From an uncultured Eubacteriales bacterium (GTDB lineage Bacteria > Bacillota > Clostridia > Oscillospirales > Acutalibacteraceae): 6,713 bases of DNA. Within the stretch, counting starts at the first letter, position 1. Each line of letters begins with the position of its first letter. Position numbers and translations under genes: made by a program. The notes beneath the pieces are model-generated. The model was not told the origin of the DNA, did not search any database, and worked only from the letters and a program-made list of their open reading frames with translations. Below are positions 1-5,728 of this stretch, in pieces. Where the stretch lies: assembly GCA_900321595.1 (NCBI GenBank), contig ONWP01000131.1:1-6713 (forward strand), given 5' to 3'.

Positions 1-1329
1 AAAGCTCAGCTGACGCGGCGCGTCCCGCCGCGCGGCGTCCTCCGCCTCGGTGAGCAGATGCGTCAGCGTCACATAAAAACGTCTGACCGTCAGAAGCGGA
101 TCGACGATCTCGTCATAAAGCGCCGCCGCAGCCTCGACGATGCGATCCGTCGAGGACGTGAACGAGCCCAGACCGCGCGAGCCGTGCGACGCCTTCGGCG
201 CGGCTCTGCCGTACCAGTCGGCTTTGACGGCGCCGTCATACCCGGCGTCCAGATTGGATCGGTCATAGATCACGTCCAGCACGAGCTGGTCGCTGACAAG
301 GCCCTTGCGCACCAGCTCCATGGACAGCTGATCGGCCATCTCCATCACGACGATTCGGCCTTTTTCCGCCGGGTACGCGCACTGCAGCACCTGCCCCGCG
401 TTAAGCGACCGCGACTCCGGCGTGTACGCCTTGCAGTCGGCGATCTCCGCGGGCTCCCAGCCCCACGCGTGGTCGATCAGCAGCTCCGCGTTCACGCCGA
501 AAAGTCTGTACAGCAGCGCCTCGCTGCGGAACGCATCGTCCGCGCCCTCGCTGCAGCGGGCGATATCGCCCATCGTGCGGATGCCGTATTTTTCCAGTTT
601 GGCCGCCGTTCCCCGGCCGACCCGCCAGAAATCCGTCAGCGGCTCGTGACACCAGAGCTTTTCCCGGTAGCTGCGCTCGTCCAGAGAAGCGATGCGCACG
701 CCGTCCGCGTCCGCCGGGATATGCTTCGCCACGATGTCCATCGCGACCTTCGCCAGGTACAGATTCGTTCCGATCCCGGCCGTCGCCGTGATGCCCGTCT
801 CCTCCAGCACCTCGCGGATCAGCTTCATGGCGAAATCGTGCGCCGTAAGCCGAAGCGGCTTCAGATATGGCGTCGCGTCGATAAAGACCTCGTCGATGGA
901 ATAGATCAGCAGATCCTCCGGCGAGACGTGCCGCAGATAGATCTCCACGATCCTGCGGCTGTAATCCATATAATAGGCCATGCGGGGTTTGGCGACGATC
1001 GGCTGCAGCGTCAGCGCCGGGTCAGCCGCCAGCTCCCGCGCCGACGCGGAAGCGCCGACCTGTCTCCCGTCCGGGGCGAATCGCGCCCGGTCGCGGTTGA
1101 TCTCCTCCACGGCGCGGCGCACGTCAAACAGACGCGGTCGGCCCGGCACGCCGTACGCCTTGAGCGCGGGCGAAACAGCCAGGCAGATCGTCTTGTCCGT
1201 GCGGCTCTCATCCGCCACGACCAGATGCGCGTCGAGCGGATCGAGTCCCCGTTCCGCGCACTCGACCGAAGCGTAAAAGGATTTCAGGTCGATGGCCAGA
1301 TATTGCTTTGTCCGCTCCGTCGCGCGCAC
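1..1329 (-). CDS. Y-family DNA polymerase (UmuC/DinB type, YqjW/UvrX-like), 3' end cut by window
   Basis: Translesion polymerase that copies damaged DNA in the cytoplasm. The frame is open without a stop for 443 codons from GTG at 1329 to the window edge. Visible motifs: IDLKSFYASVE at residues 13-23, with D14 the first metal ligand and Y19 in the steric-gate position; YSIDEVFID at 143-151, with catalytic D146 and E147; a conserved AGIGTNLYLAK segment from 184; a thumb helix-hairpin-helix around 234-257 (DFWRVGRGTAAKLEKYGI); then a little-finger domain with a SFTSST segment. The last residues, QLSF at 440-443, look like the start of a beta-clamp-binding motif, so few residues are probably missing. 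The wording ECAERGLDPL after the first motif resembles the PolY2/YqjW subgroup more than DinB. GTG is the only sensible start near the first motif, but its purine-rich AAAAAGGGGG directly abuts the codon. It lies 13 bases after the alpha-galactosidase-like gene. No clear LexA box is present. Confidence 0.93.
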   Translation of the reverse strand, partial: MRATERTKQYLAIDLKSFYASVECAERGLDPLDAHLVVADESRTDKTICLAVSPALKAYGVPGRPRLFDVRRAVEEINRDRARFAPDGRQVGASASARELAADPALTLQPIVAKPRMAYYMDYSRRIVEIYLRHVSPEDLLIYSIDEVFIDATPYLKPLRLTAHDFAMKLIREVLEETGITATAGIGTNLYLAKVAMDIVAKHIPADADGVRIASLDERSYREKLWCHEPLTDFWRVGRGTAAKLEKYGIRTMGDIARCSEGADDAFRSEALLYRLFGVNAELLIDHAWGWEPAEIADCKAYTPESRSLNAGQVLQCAYPAEKGRIVVMEMADQLSMELVRKGLVSDQLVLDVIYDRSNLDAGYDGAVKADWYGRAAPKASHGSRGLGSFTSSTDRIVEAAAALYDEIVDPLLTVRRFYVTLTHLLTEAEDAARRDAPRQLSF

Positions 1330-1342
1330 CCCCTTTTTATTC

Positions 1343-3394
1343 TCAACTGATCGTTCTCTCTGTGATCTCAAACAGCGCGGCGTCCCTGCCGGCCAGCGGC
1401 ACGCTCATGACCGAACCAGCGTTTTTCGTTTTGCCGCTCCACAGCTCCCGCGCCGTACACGCTTTCAGACCTGTGCGCACCGTAAACACGGCGGGAACCG
1501 CAGAGAAATTGAATACGGCGATATAGGTCCGGTCTTCCAGCTCCAGCCGATAGATATTGGCGGTGCGATTCAGGACGTTCGTGATGACCGGCGTGAACAT
1601 CCGTCCCGTTTTCGCGACGGCGATCACGTCCGGATTCGCGAGCAGCTTTTCGTATCGCGCAAAGGCCTCCGACGCGTTCCCGGCAGGACTGACGAAATTA
1701 TCCCCTGCTAAGAAGCTCGTCCCGGCGATCACGCCGCTCGTAGCGCGCGACCGCGCCTCATTTTCCGAAGCGCGCCCTTCGCGTCCCCAGACGACGATGT
1801 GATCCGGGTCGGTAAAGTCGTACAGCTCCCGCTCCCAGAAGCCGTAAGTGACGGCGTTGAGCGTGTACTCGGTGTCGCCGATGCCGTAATACGCGTCGCA
1901 GGCCAGCCGTCGGCCGTTCGCGTAACAGTACGGGAACGTCGGCGACATGGCGAGGTTGATGAACATATCGTCGCCGATCAGCTCCGTCAGATAAGTCATG
2001 GCGTAATTGTACGCCTCGATCCCCGTCTGAATACGATCGTCGTAAAAGTCGCCCTCAAACGACGCATGCACGAGGAAATCCAGCTTGATGTAATCGAAGC
2101 CGGCGGTTTTGAACCGGTTGATCTGATGCTCGACGTGCTTTTTGGTCGCGGGATGCGTCACGTCCAGCGGCAGACATCCATCCACCTCATTGCCGTAGTA
2201 TGAGCCGTCGTGCTTTTTCAGCCGGATATCCTGATAGGTCACAGCGCCGTCGGTGCCGGGAACCTTGCTGATCGACATGCCGTAGTCGTCCCACCACATG
2301 ACGAACGGCGCCGAATAGATCCCGGCCTTCTGCCCGTTCGCGTGGCAATGCTCGACGAAGGCGCGCAGCTCATCGTCGCTGAGGCGATCCCACCAGGAGT
2401 CCAGGTTTACCCAGACCGGCGCGCCGTCCGCCTGCCAGACCGGCTGCAGCCGGTCGCGGATATAATCCGACGTGCCGACCGCGATATCATAGGAGAGGTC
2501 GCTCTGCACGCTGCCCCAGCTGTTCCAGCCGAAGGGCACAGCCTCCGTGACAGCCTGCCGCTTCGGCGTGATCGCCGTATTCGCGCGGGCAAATTCGATC
2601 ATGCCGTCCTTCCAGTTGTCGTACACGCCGATGAAGATCAGCGCGGAATCGACGCGTTCCCCGCGCACCGTCCCGTGCGGCTCCGTCCCCTGACGGGGAT
2701 CCACAGCGCCGCAGCGCACCCGCAGCGTGTCGAGCTTCGTCAGCTTCCCCGTCGTCTCAACGCTCGATTTCCACAGATCGTGCTCCAGGGAGCCCAGGAT
2801 CAGCCCGCTGCCGTCGTCAGGCGTAAACAGCGCGCCGACCTCATAGCTCACGGTATCGCGGTCGATCGCTTTCGCGAGAAATTCCGCCCACCCGTCGTTG
2901 TCAAAGGGGACCTCCAGCACGCGCGTCCATTTGTAAAGGAAGTTCTGCAGCTTCCGATCCGTAACGACAAGGGGTGAGATCATGTTGGTCGCCGCGTCGC
3001 CGCCGCTGAGCGTGACGCGGGTCGTAAACCACGCCGCGTCATCCCGCAGCGCGAACGTCTGCGTCAGCGTCCAAAGACCTTCGCCCTCCATGCGGATCGT
3101 CAGGATCTGCCCGCCGTCGTCAGAACGCGTTTCGGCGGAAAAAGACGTGTAATCCCGGGAGCTGACGATCTTTCCATCGCGGTCATATTCGCAGAACGCG
3201 TCCGCGAACAGCGTCACGCCGTCCTTCTCGGCGCTGAACGTGCCGCGCGAAGTGTCGTAGACGAGCGTATAGGCGCCGCTGCTGCAGACCGCGCCGTCAC
3301 GCGCGACCGGTTTCAGATAGACCCTCCCGGGCAGAAACAGCGCCAGCACCGTATAGAGGGCGGCAAGAAATGTACATCCTGCTTGCGTCATCAT
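1343..3394 (-). CDS. Clan GH-D glycoside hydrolase, alpha-galactosidase-like (GH36/GH27 relative)
   Basis: Probable exo-glycosidase releasing alpha-linked galactose or a related sugar. The 683-residue product has three parts: a beta-sandwich N-terminal domain (about 30-285), a TIM barrel opening with FGWNSWGS at 288-295, and a C-terminal beta domain (about 600-683). Clan GH-D signatures are present. YIKLDFL places the likely nucleophile at D439, and LACDAYYGIGDTEY places the likely acid/base at D500, with D507 nearby. NLDSWWDRLSDDE and DFTDPDHIVVWGREG are typical of melibiase-like clostridial proteins. The N-terminus has a hydrophobic stretch (about 8-22) but no positive charges before it, so it may be a signal peptide or a membrane anchor. 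No wall-sorting motif or dockerin is seen. AGGAGA sits 6 bases before ATG 3394, which supports this start; a second ATG follows directly. The exact family and sugar specificity cannot be fixed by eye. Confidence 0.88.
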   Translation of the reverse strand: MMTQAGCTFLAALYTVLALFLPGRVYLKPVARDGAVCSSGAYTLVYDTSRGTFSAEKDGVTLFADAFCEYDRDGKIVSSRDYTSFSAETRSDDGGQILTIRMEGEGLWTLTQTFALRDDAAWFTTRVTLSGGDAATNMISPLVVTDRKLQNFLYKWTRVLEVPFDNDGWAEFLAKAIDRDTVSYEVGALFTPDDGSGLILGSLEHDLWKSSVETTGKLTKLDTLRVRCGAVDPRQGTEPHGTVRGERVDSALIFIGVYDNWKDGMIEFARANTAITPKRQAVTEAVPFGWNSWGSVQSDLSYDIAVGTSDYIRDRLQPVWQADGAPVWVNLDSWWDRLSDDELRAFVEHCHANGQKAGIYSAPFVMWWDDYGMSISKVPGTDGAVTYQDIRLKKHDGSYYGNEVDGCLPLDVTHPATKKHVEHQINRFKTAGFDYIKLDFLVHASFEGDFYDDRIQTGIEAYNYAMTYLTELIGDDMFINLAMSPTFPYCYANGRRLACDAYYGIGDTEYTLNAVTYGFWERELYDFTDPDHIVVWGREGRASENEARSRATSGVIAGTSFLAGDNFVSPAGNASEAFARYEKLLANPDVIAVAKTGRMFTPVITNVLNRTANIYRLELEDRTYIAVFNFSAVPAVFTVRTGLKACTARELWSGKTKNAGSVMSVPLAGRDAALFEITERTIS

Positions 3395-3411
3395 CAGTCA
3401 TCTCCTGTTCT

Positions 3412-3433
3412 GCGGCACGCGAATCGCGGCCGC
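3412..3433 (-). other. Strong GC hairpin in the leader of the alpha-galactosidase-like gene
   Basis: On the minus-strand RNA, GCGGC-CGCG pairs with CGCG-GCCGC around the three-base loop AUU, with one bulged U. This gives nine base pairs, all G-C. It ends five bases before the AGGAGA ribosome site of the gene starting at 3394. No U-run follows, so it is not a standard terminator. It could be an RNA-processing or stability element between two cotranscribed genes, or a modulator of ribosome access. It contains a NotI-type GCGGCCGC word, which alone has no meaning here. Confidence 0.55.
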
Positions 3434-3472
3434 GGGGCGAGGTTTCAGTGGTTCTGTCTTATTTGGAGAATT

Positions 3473-4522
3473 CTACGGATTGCACTGTGCGCAGGGCTTA
3501 TAACCGAGGCCGAGCAGCTCTTCCCGGCAGCAGTTATAGCCTTTTTTATTCTTTTCGCTCATGTTTCTGGCGCCGCTGCAGGACGGCAGATGGAATACCT
3601 TTGTCTTCTTATTCACGATATAGTCGGCCGTCGCGGAGGGACTGCCGTCGTCGAGCCAGTTCGCGCCGGTCGCGTAATCGATGATCACGCCCGGCTGTAC
3701 GTTGTAGCAGTAGATATTGAAGCAGATGCCTTTGCCTTCGTCCTCAACAGACCACGCCTCCATCTGCACGCCGCGGGCGACCAGATTTTTTCCGTCGAAA
3801 ATCGGCGTGACCCGGTACAGCACATGGTTGTTTGTCCCGCGTACATACGCGACGATCTGCTCCTCAAAGGGCAGCATGCCGACCGCGTTCATATAGCGTG
3901 TGCCGGTGATCAGATTACGTTCGTTGGCGTTTTCCGCGGTCATGGCGTAACCGATCAGGTGACAGCGGTTGTAGAGGCTGCGCCCTTCCACGAAATCGTA
4001 AAAGCCCTGGATCCAGCCGCTGGGCTTGACGTCGCGGATGTTCCCGCGCGCGCCGGTGGGCATCAGATCCGTTCCGACGCAGGCGTACGCGCAGGTACAG
4101 CGTCCCAGCGTATCCAGCGCGCCGTAGGACTCAAAGGATTCCGCAGCCGCGTTCTCTGTCGGAAATTCCGGATGGCCGTTATTGAGCGTAACGTATGCCT
4201 CCCCGGAATACTCCGGGACGATGTCCGCCGTATAATAGGGCAGCTCGATGAACGAGCGGATCAGCTTCGCGGAATACCGCAGGATCAGCCTGGCGTCGGT
4301 CGCCGTCACGTTGCCGTCCTGATCGACGTCCGCGGCAGCCGACTGCGCGTCCGTCAATTCGATCAGCCGCGCAGAAGCGCGCAGCGCGCGTCGCGCGTCC
4401 GAGGCCGTGATCGCGCCGCTCCCGTCCACGTCGCCGGCAAGCGCGGAAGCCCCCGCCTGCACCGGCAGAATAACCAGCGCCGCGCATATCAGCAGACAAA
4501 GGATCGTTTTCAGTCTGCGCAT
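3473..4522 (-). CDS. Secreted dockerin-bearing DNA/RNA non-specific endonuclease
   Basis: Extracellular nuclease of the beta-beta-alpha-metal type, 349 residues. Residues 1-26 are a signal peptide (MRRLK, hydrophobic core, likely cut after AGASA). Residues 30-88 are a type I dockerin with two calcium loops, DVDGSGAITASD at 31-42 and DVDQDGNVTATD at 65-76, each followed by an ARxxLRxSAxLI helix. Residues about 95-285 are the nuclease domain. The NRCH motif at 185-188 stands where the family has DRGH, with H188 the likely general base; NERNLITGTRYMN at 200-212 carries the metal-binding Asn, probably N212. Residues 300-349 form a module with C315, C331, C332, C344 and C347, ending in PCAQCNP. 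Such tails are common on clostridial members and resemble a small zinc site. A TTG eight codons upstream is in frame, but AGGAGG lies inside that extension and fits ATG 4522. The gene sits just after a terminator, with no promoter visible before it. Confidence 0.92.
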   Translation of the reverse strand: MRRLKTILCLLICAALVILPVQAGASALAGDVDGSGAITASDARRALRASARLIELTDAQSAAADVDQDGNVTATDARLILRYSAKLIRSFIELPYYTADIVPEYSGEAYVTLNNGHPEFPTENAAAESFESYGALDTLGRCTCAYACVGTDLMPTGARGNIRDVKPSGWIQGFYDFVEGRSLYNRCHLIGYAMTAENANERNLITGTRYMNAVGMLPFEEQIVAYVRGTNNHVLYRVTPIFDGKNLVARGVQMEAWSVEDEGKGICFNIYCYNVQPGVIIDYATGANWLDDGSPSATADYIVNKKTKVFHLPSCSGARNMSEKNKKGYNCCREELLGLGYKPCAQCNP

Positions 4523-4531
4523 TTTCTCGCG

Positions 4532-4537
4532 CCTCCT
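4532..4537 (-). promoter_or_regulatory. Ribosome binding site that fixes the nuclease start
   Basis: A perfect AGGAGG lies nine bases before ATG 4522. An alternative in-frame TTG at 4546 lies upstream of this site, and its codons would run through it (reading KNRRREK). The site therefore favours the shorter protein, which also begins with a normal signal peptide. Confidence 0.8.
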
Positions 4538-4553
4538 GTTCTTCAAAATGACG

Positions 4554-4584
4554 AAAACCGGGACTGCTCATGAGGAGCAGCCCC
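4554..4584 (-). terminator. Intrinsic terminator after the VWA surface-protein gene
   Basis: The minus-strand RNA forms GGG-CUGCUC / GAGCAG-(U)-CCC around the five-base loop CUCAU. This is nine base pairs with one bulged U, followed by GG and then UUUUCGUCAUUUU. It begins about 20 bases after the stop codon at 4604. The U-tract is short and broken, so termination may be partial. The opposite strand has no T-run, so it acts in the minus direction only. Confidence 0.7.
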
Positions 4585-4603
4585 GTGCAGTTAAACGGTT
4601 GAA

Positions 4604-5626
4604 TTACTGTTCACGCTTCTTGGTGGCGATGATGCCGACACCTGCGAGCAGCGAGATCGCGGCAACAGCGATGATCGCCTTGGTGTCGCCGGTCTGCGCA
4701 ACGTTCTTGGGCGTCGCGGTCGTCGGCGCAGCGGTCGTAGTCGGCTTCGCGGTCGTCGGCGCAGTGGTCGTCACAGAGGACTCCTCAGACTTCGGCTCAG
4801 TCGTGGGCGGAACCGTCGGGCCAACCGTGGGAGGCGTGGTCGGAGGCGTCGTGGGAGGCGTGGTCGGCGCCTCGGTGGGCTTCACGGTCGGAATAATTTC
4901 GGGATCGGAAGCCGGCTCAGTGGGCGCGGGCTTGGGATCGCAGGGCGCCAGAACGGCAGCCACCAGCGGATCACGGACATACTCTTCCTGATACAGGCGG
5001 TTCGCGATGTCCTTCATCAGCTGCTTGCGGAACTTGTACTTGATGCCGCCGCAGCAGTGGGTGATGCCCACGGTGCAGATGACGTACTCATCCCACATAC
5101 CGCTGGCTTCCACATACAGCGCGTTGCCGTACTTGTAGTAGCAGGGGCTGTCGGTGAAGGTGTACTTGCCCTTCGCGATCTCGCCGCCCTTGTTGGGCAG
5201 GCCGTCGCCCATGATGACCACGCGCTTGCAGGTCACGTCGTGCGGGCTCTTCGCGGCGGTGTCCTTCACGGCTCTGAGCGCGGCGACCATGTTGGAGTCG
5301 CCCTCGGCCTGAAGACCGTCGATGATGCCGGCCATCTCGTCATAATCCTGCGAGAAGGGATAGACCGTCGCGTTATCCGCAAAGGTGATGATGCAGATGT
5401 AGTTGTCGCCGGTCTCATCATTCAGGATGGCCTTGACGAAGTCCTTGGAATCATCCTTCAGGCGGGTCATATGCTTGCCCTTCATGCTGCCGGAGATGTC
5501 AAGGAGCAGGTAGATGTCTCTGACAGGCTTCGTATCGTCCGCGAACGCAGTCAGCCCGAGAAAGGCGGACCCGATCATGACGATCGCCAACAGAAGGCAC
5601 ACGATTTTTTTGACATTCGTGTTCAT
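4604..5626 (-). CDS. Wall-anchored surface protein with VWA domain and Thr/Pro-rich stalk
   Basis: Probable cell-surface binding or adhesion protein, 340 residues; its ligand is unknown. Residues 1-29 are a signal peptide (NVKK, hydrophobic core, likely cut after TAFA). Residues about 35-215 are a von Willebrand A domain: MIDAS motif DISGS at 43-47 after a hydrophobic strand, a second MIDAS region near GDSNM (109-113), and the MIDAS Asp at D141 in IMGDGLPN. An aromatic, Cys-containing insertion (about 150-180) follows, then strand YVICTVGI. Six Cys are present (133, 162, 184, 191, 192, 229). Residues about 229-306 are a Thr/Pro/Ala stalk with TTPP repeats. The tail is VAQTGD (309-314), a hydrophobic helix (about 317-334) and KKREQ, a sortase-type sorting signal lacking the usual LP. 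GGAGG nine bases before ATG 5626 supports the start. Lysine is almost always AAG in the body of the gene, which with the strong ribosome site suggests high expression. Confidence 0.9.
   Translation of the reverse strand: MNTNVKKIVCLLLAIVMIGSAFLGLTAFADDTKPVRDIYLLLDISGSMKGKHMTRLKDDSKDFVKAILNDETGDNYICIITFADNATVYPFSQDYDEMAGIIDGLQAEGDSNMVAALRAVKDTAAKSPHDVTCKRVVIMGDGLPNKGGEIAKGKYTFTDSPCYYKYGNALYVEASGMWDEYVICTVGITHCCGGIKYKFRKQLMKDIANRLYQEEYVRDPLVAAVLAPCDPKPAPTEPASDPEIIPTVKPTEAPTTPPTTPPTTPPTVGPTVPPTTEPKSEESSVTTTAPTTAKPTTTAAPTTATPKNVAQTGDTKAIIAVAAISLLAGVGIIATKKREQ
4715..4771 (-). repeat. Direct repeat in the stalk-coding region (24-bp unit, 33-bp period)
   Basis: Two copies of a 24-bp unit (4715-4738 and 4748-4771) differ at one base. 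They encode the TTTAAPTTA and TTTAPTTAK segments of the stalk. The 33-bp period is a multiple of three, so copy-number change would keep the frame and only alter stalk length. Confidence 0.8.
4827..4867 (-). repeat. Direct repeat in the TTPP stalk (17-bp unit, 24-bp period)
   Basis: The 17-bp unit at 4827-4843 recurs exactly at 4851-4867, with a degenerate copy between them. It encodes the TTPPTTPPTTPPT stretch of the stalk. The 24-bp period preserves the frame. Confidence 0.8.
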
Positions 5627-5635
5627 AACATTTTT

Positions 5636-5640
5636 CCTCC
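5636..5640 (-). promoter_or_regulatory. Strong Shine-Dalgarno serving two overlapping AUGs
   Basis: GGAGG is four bases before ATG 5631 and nine bases before ATG 5626. The first ATG reads only ATG TTA TGA, a two-codon ORF whose stop overlaps the true start. The second opens the signal peptide of the VWA protein and is at the better distance. Confidence 0.75.
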
Positions 5641-5664
5641 AAAATTACCCATATGTACATTGAA

Positions 5665-5693
5665 ATTATATTGCAAAACGTTTTAAAAATACA
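5665..5693 (-). promoter_or_regulatory. Sigma-A-like promoter for the VWA surface-protein gene
   Basis: A perfect TATAAT occupies 5670-5665 in the only AT-rich intergenic stretch of the window. At 17-bp spacing the -35 position (5693-5688) reads TGTATT, a poor match to TTGACA, so the promoter may rely on AT-rich upstream DNA or an activator. Transcription would begin near 5658, leaving a leader of about 30 bases before ATG 5626. Confidence 0.65.
5675..5684. promoter_or_regulatory. Candidate operator: 10-bp CG-centred palindrome in the promoter spacer
   Basis: AAAACGTTTT is a perfect palindrome lying between the proposed -35 and -10 boxes. CG-centred palindromes of this shape are typical half-to-full operators of LacI/CcpA-type regulators, and the core resembles a cre site, although the outer bases match poorly. 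In AT-rich DNA a chance occurrence is quite possible. Confidence 0.3.
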
Positions 5694-5728
5694 GCGTTTT
5701 TTTAAATGTTCACAATTTATTTACAGGT

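Noticed and set aside
58..1350. 430-residue plus-strand ORF
   Set aside because: It lies antisense to the polymerase, whose motifs are clear. Its Arg/Ala/Val/Asp-rich composition is typical of high-GC shadow frames, and no domain is recognisable.
1343..1357. Possible LexA box before the polymerase (GAAC, five bases, GTT)
   Set aside because: The Firmicutes box needs a four-base spacer and fuller arms. Here the spacing is wrong and the second arm is incomplete.
2210..2977. 255-residue plus-strand ORF
   Set aside because: It is antisense to the clan GH-D enzyme, with no ribosome site or family signature seen.
3395..3472. The 3412-3433 hairpin as an intrinsic terminator of the nuclease gene
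   Set aside because: No U-run follows on either strand and the ribosome site of the next gene comes at once, so it was recorded only as a structural element.
3383..4573. 396-residue plus-strand ORF
   Set aside because: It is fully antisense to the dockerin-nuclease and has shadow-like composition with no recognisable motif.
4715..4867. CRISPR-like or mobile repeat array
   Set aside because: The repeats are in frame, encode a low-complexity Thr/Pro stalk, and have no regular unique spacers.
4407..4991. Plus-strand ORF with Gly/Val repeats resembling a membrane or silk-like protein
   Set aside because: The Gly-Val repeats are the reverse reading of the Thr/Pro stalk codons of the VWA gene.
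5057..5686. 209-residue plus-strand ORF
   Set aside because: It is antisense to the VWA domain and runs across its promoter; no motif is visible.
5682..5706. AT-only inverted repeat as terminator of the GH95 gene
   Set aside because: The eight-pair stem is entirely A-T with a nine-base loop, too weak to call a terminator. It is noted only as context for the promoter.
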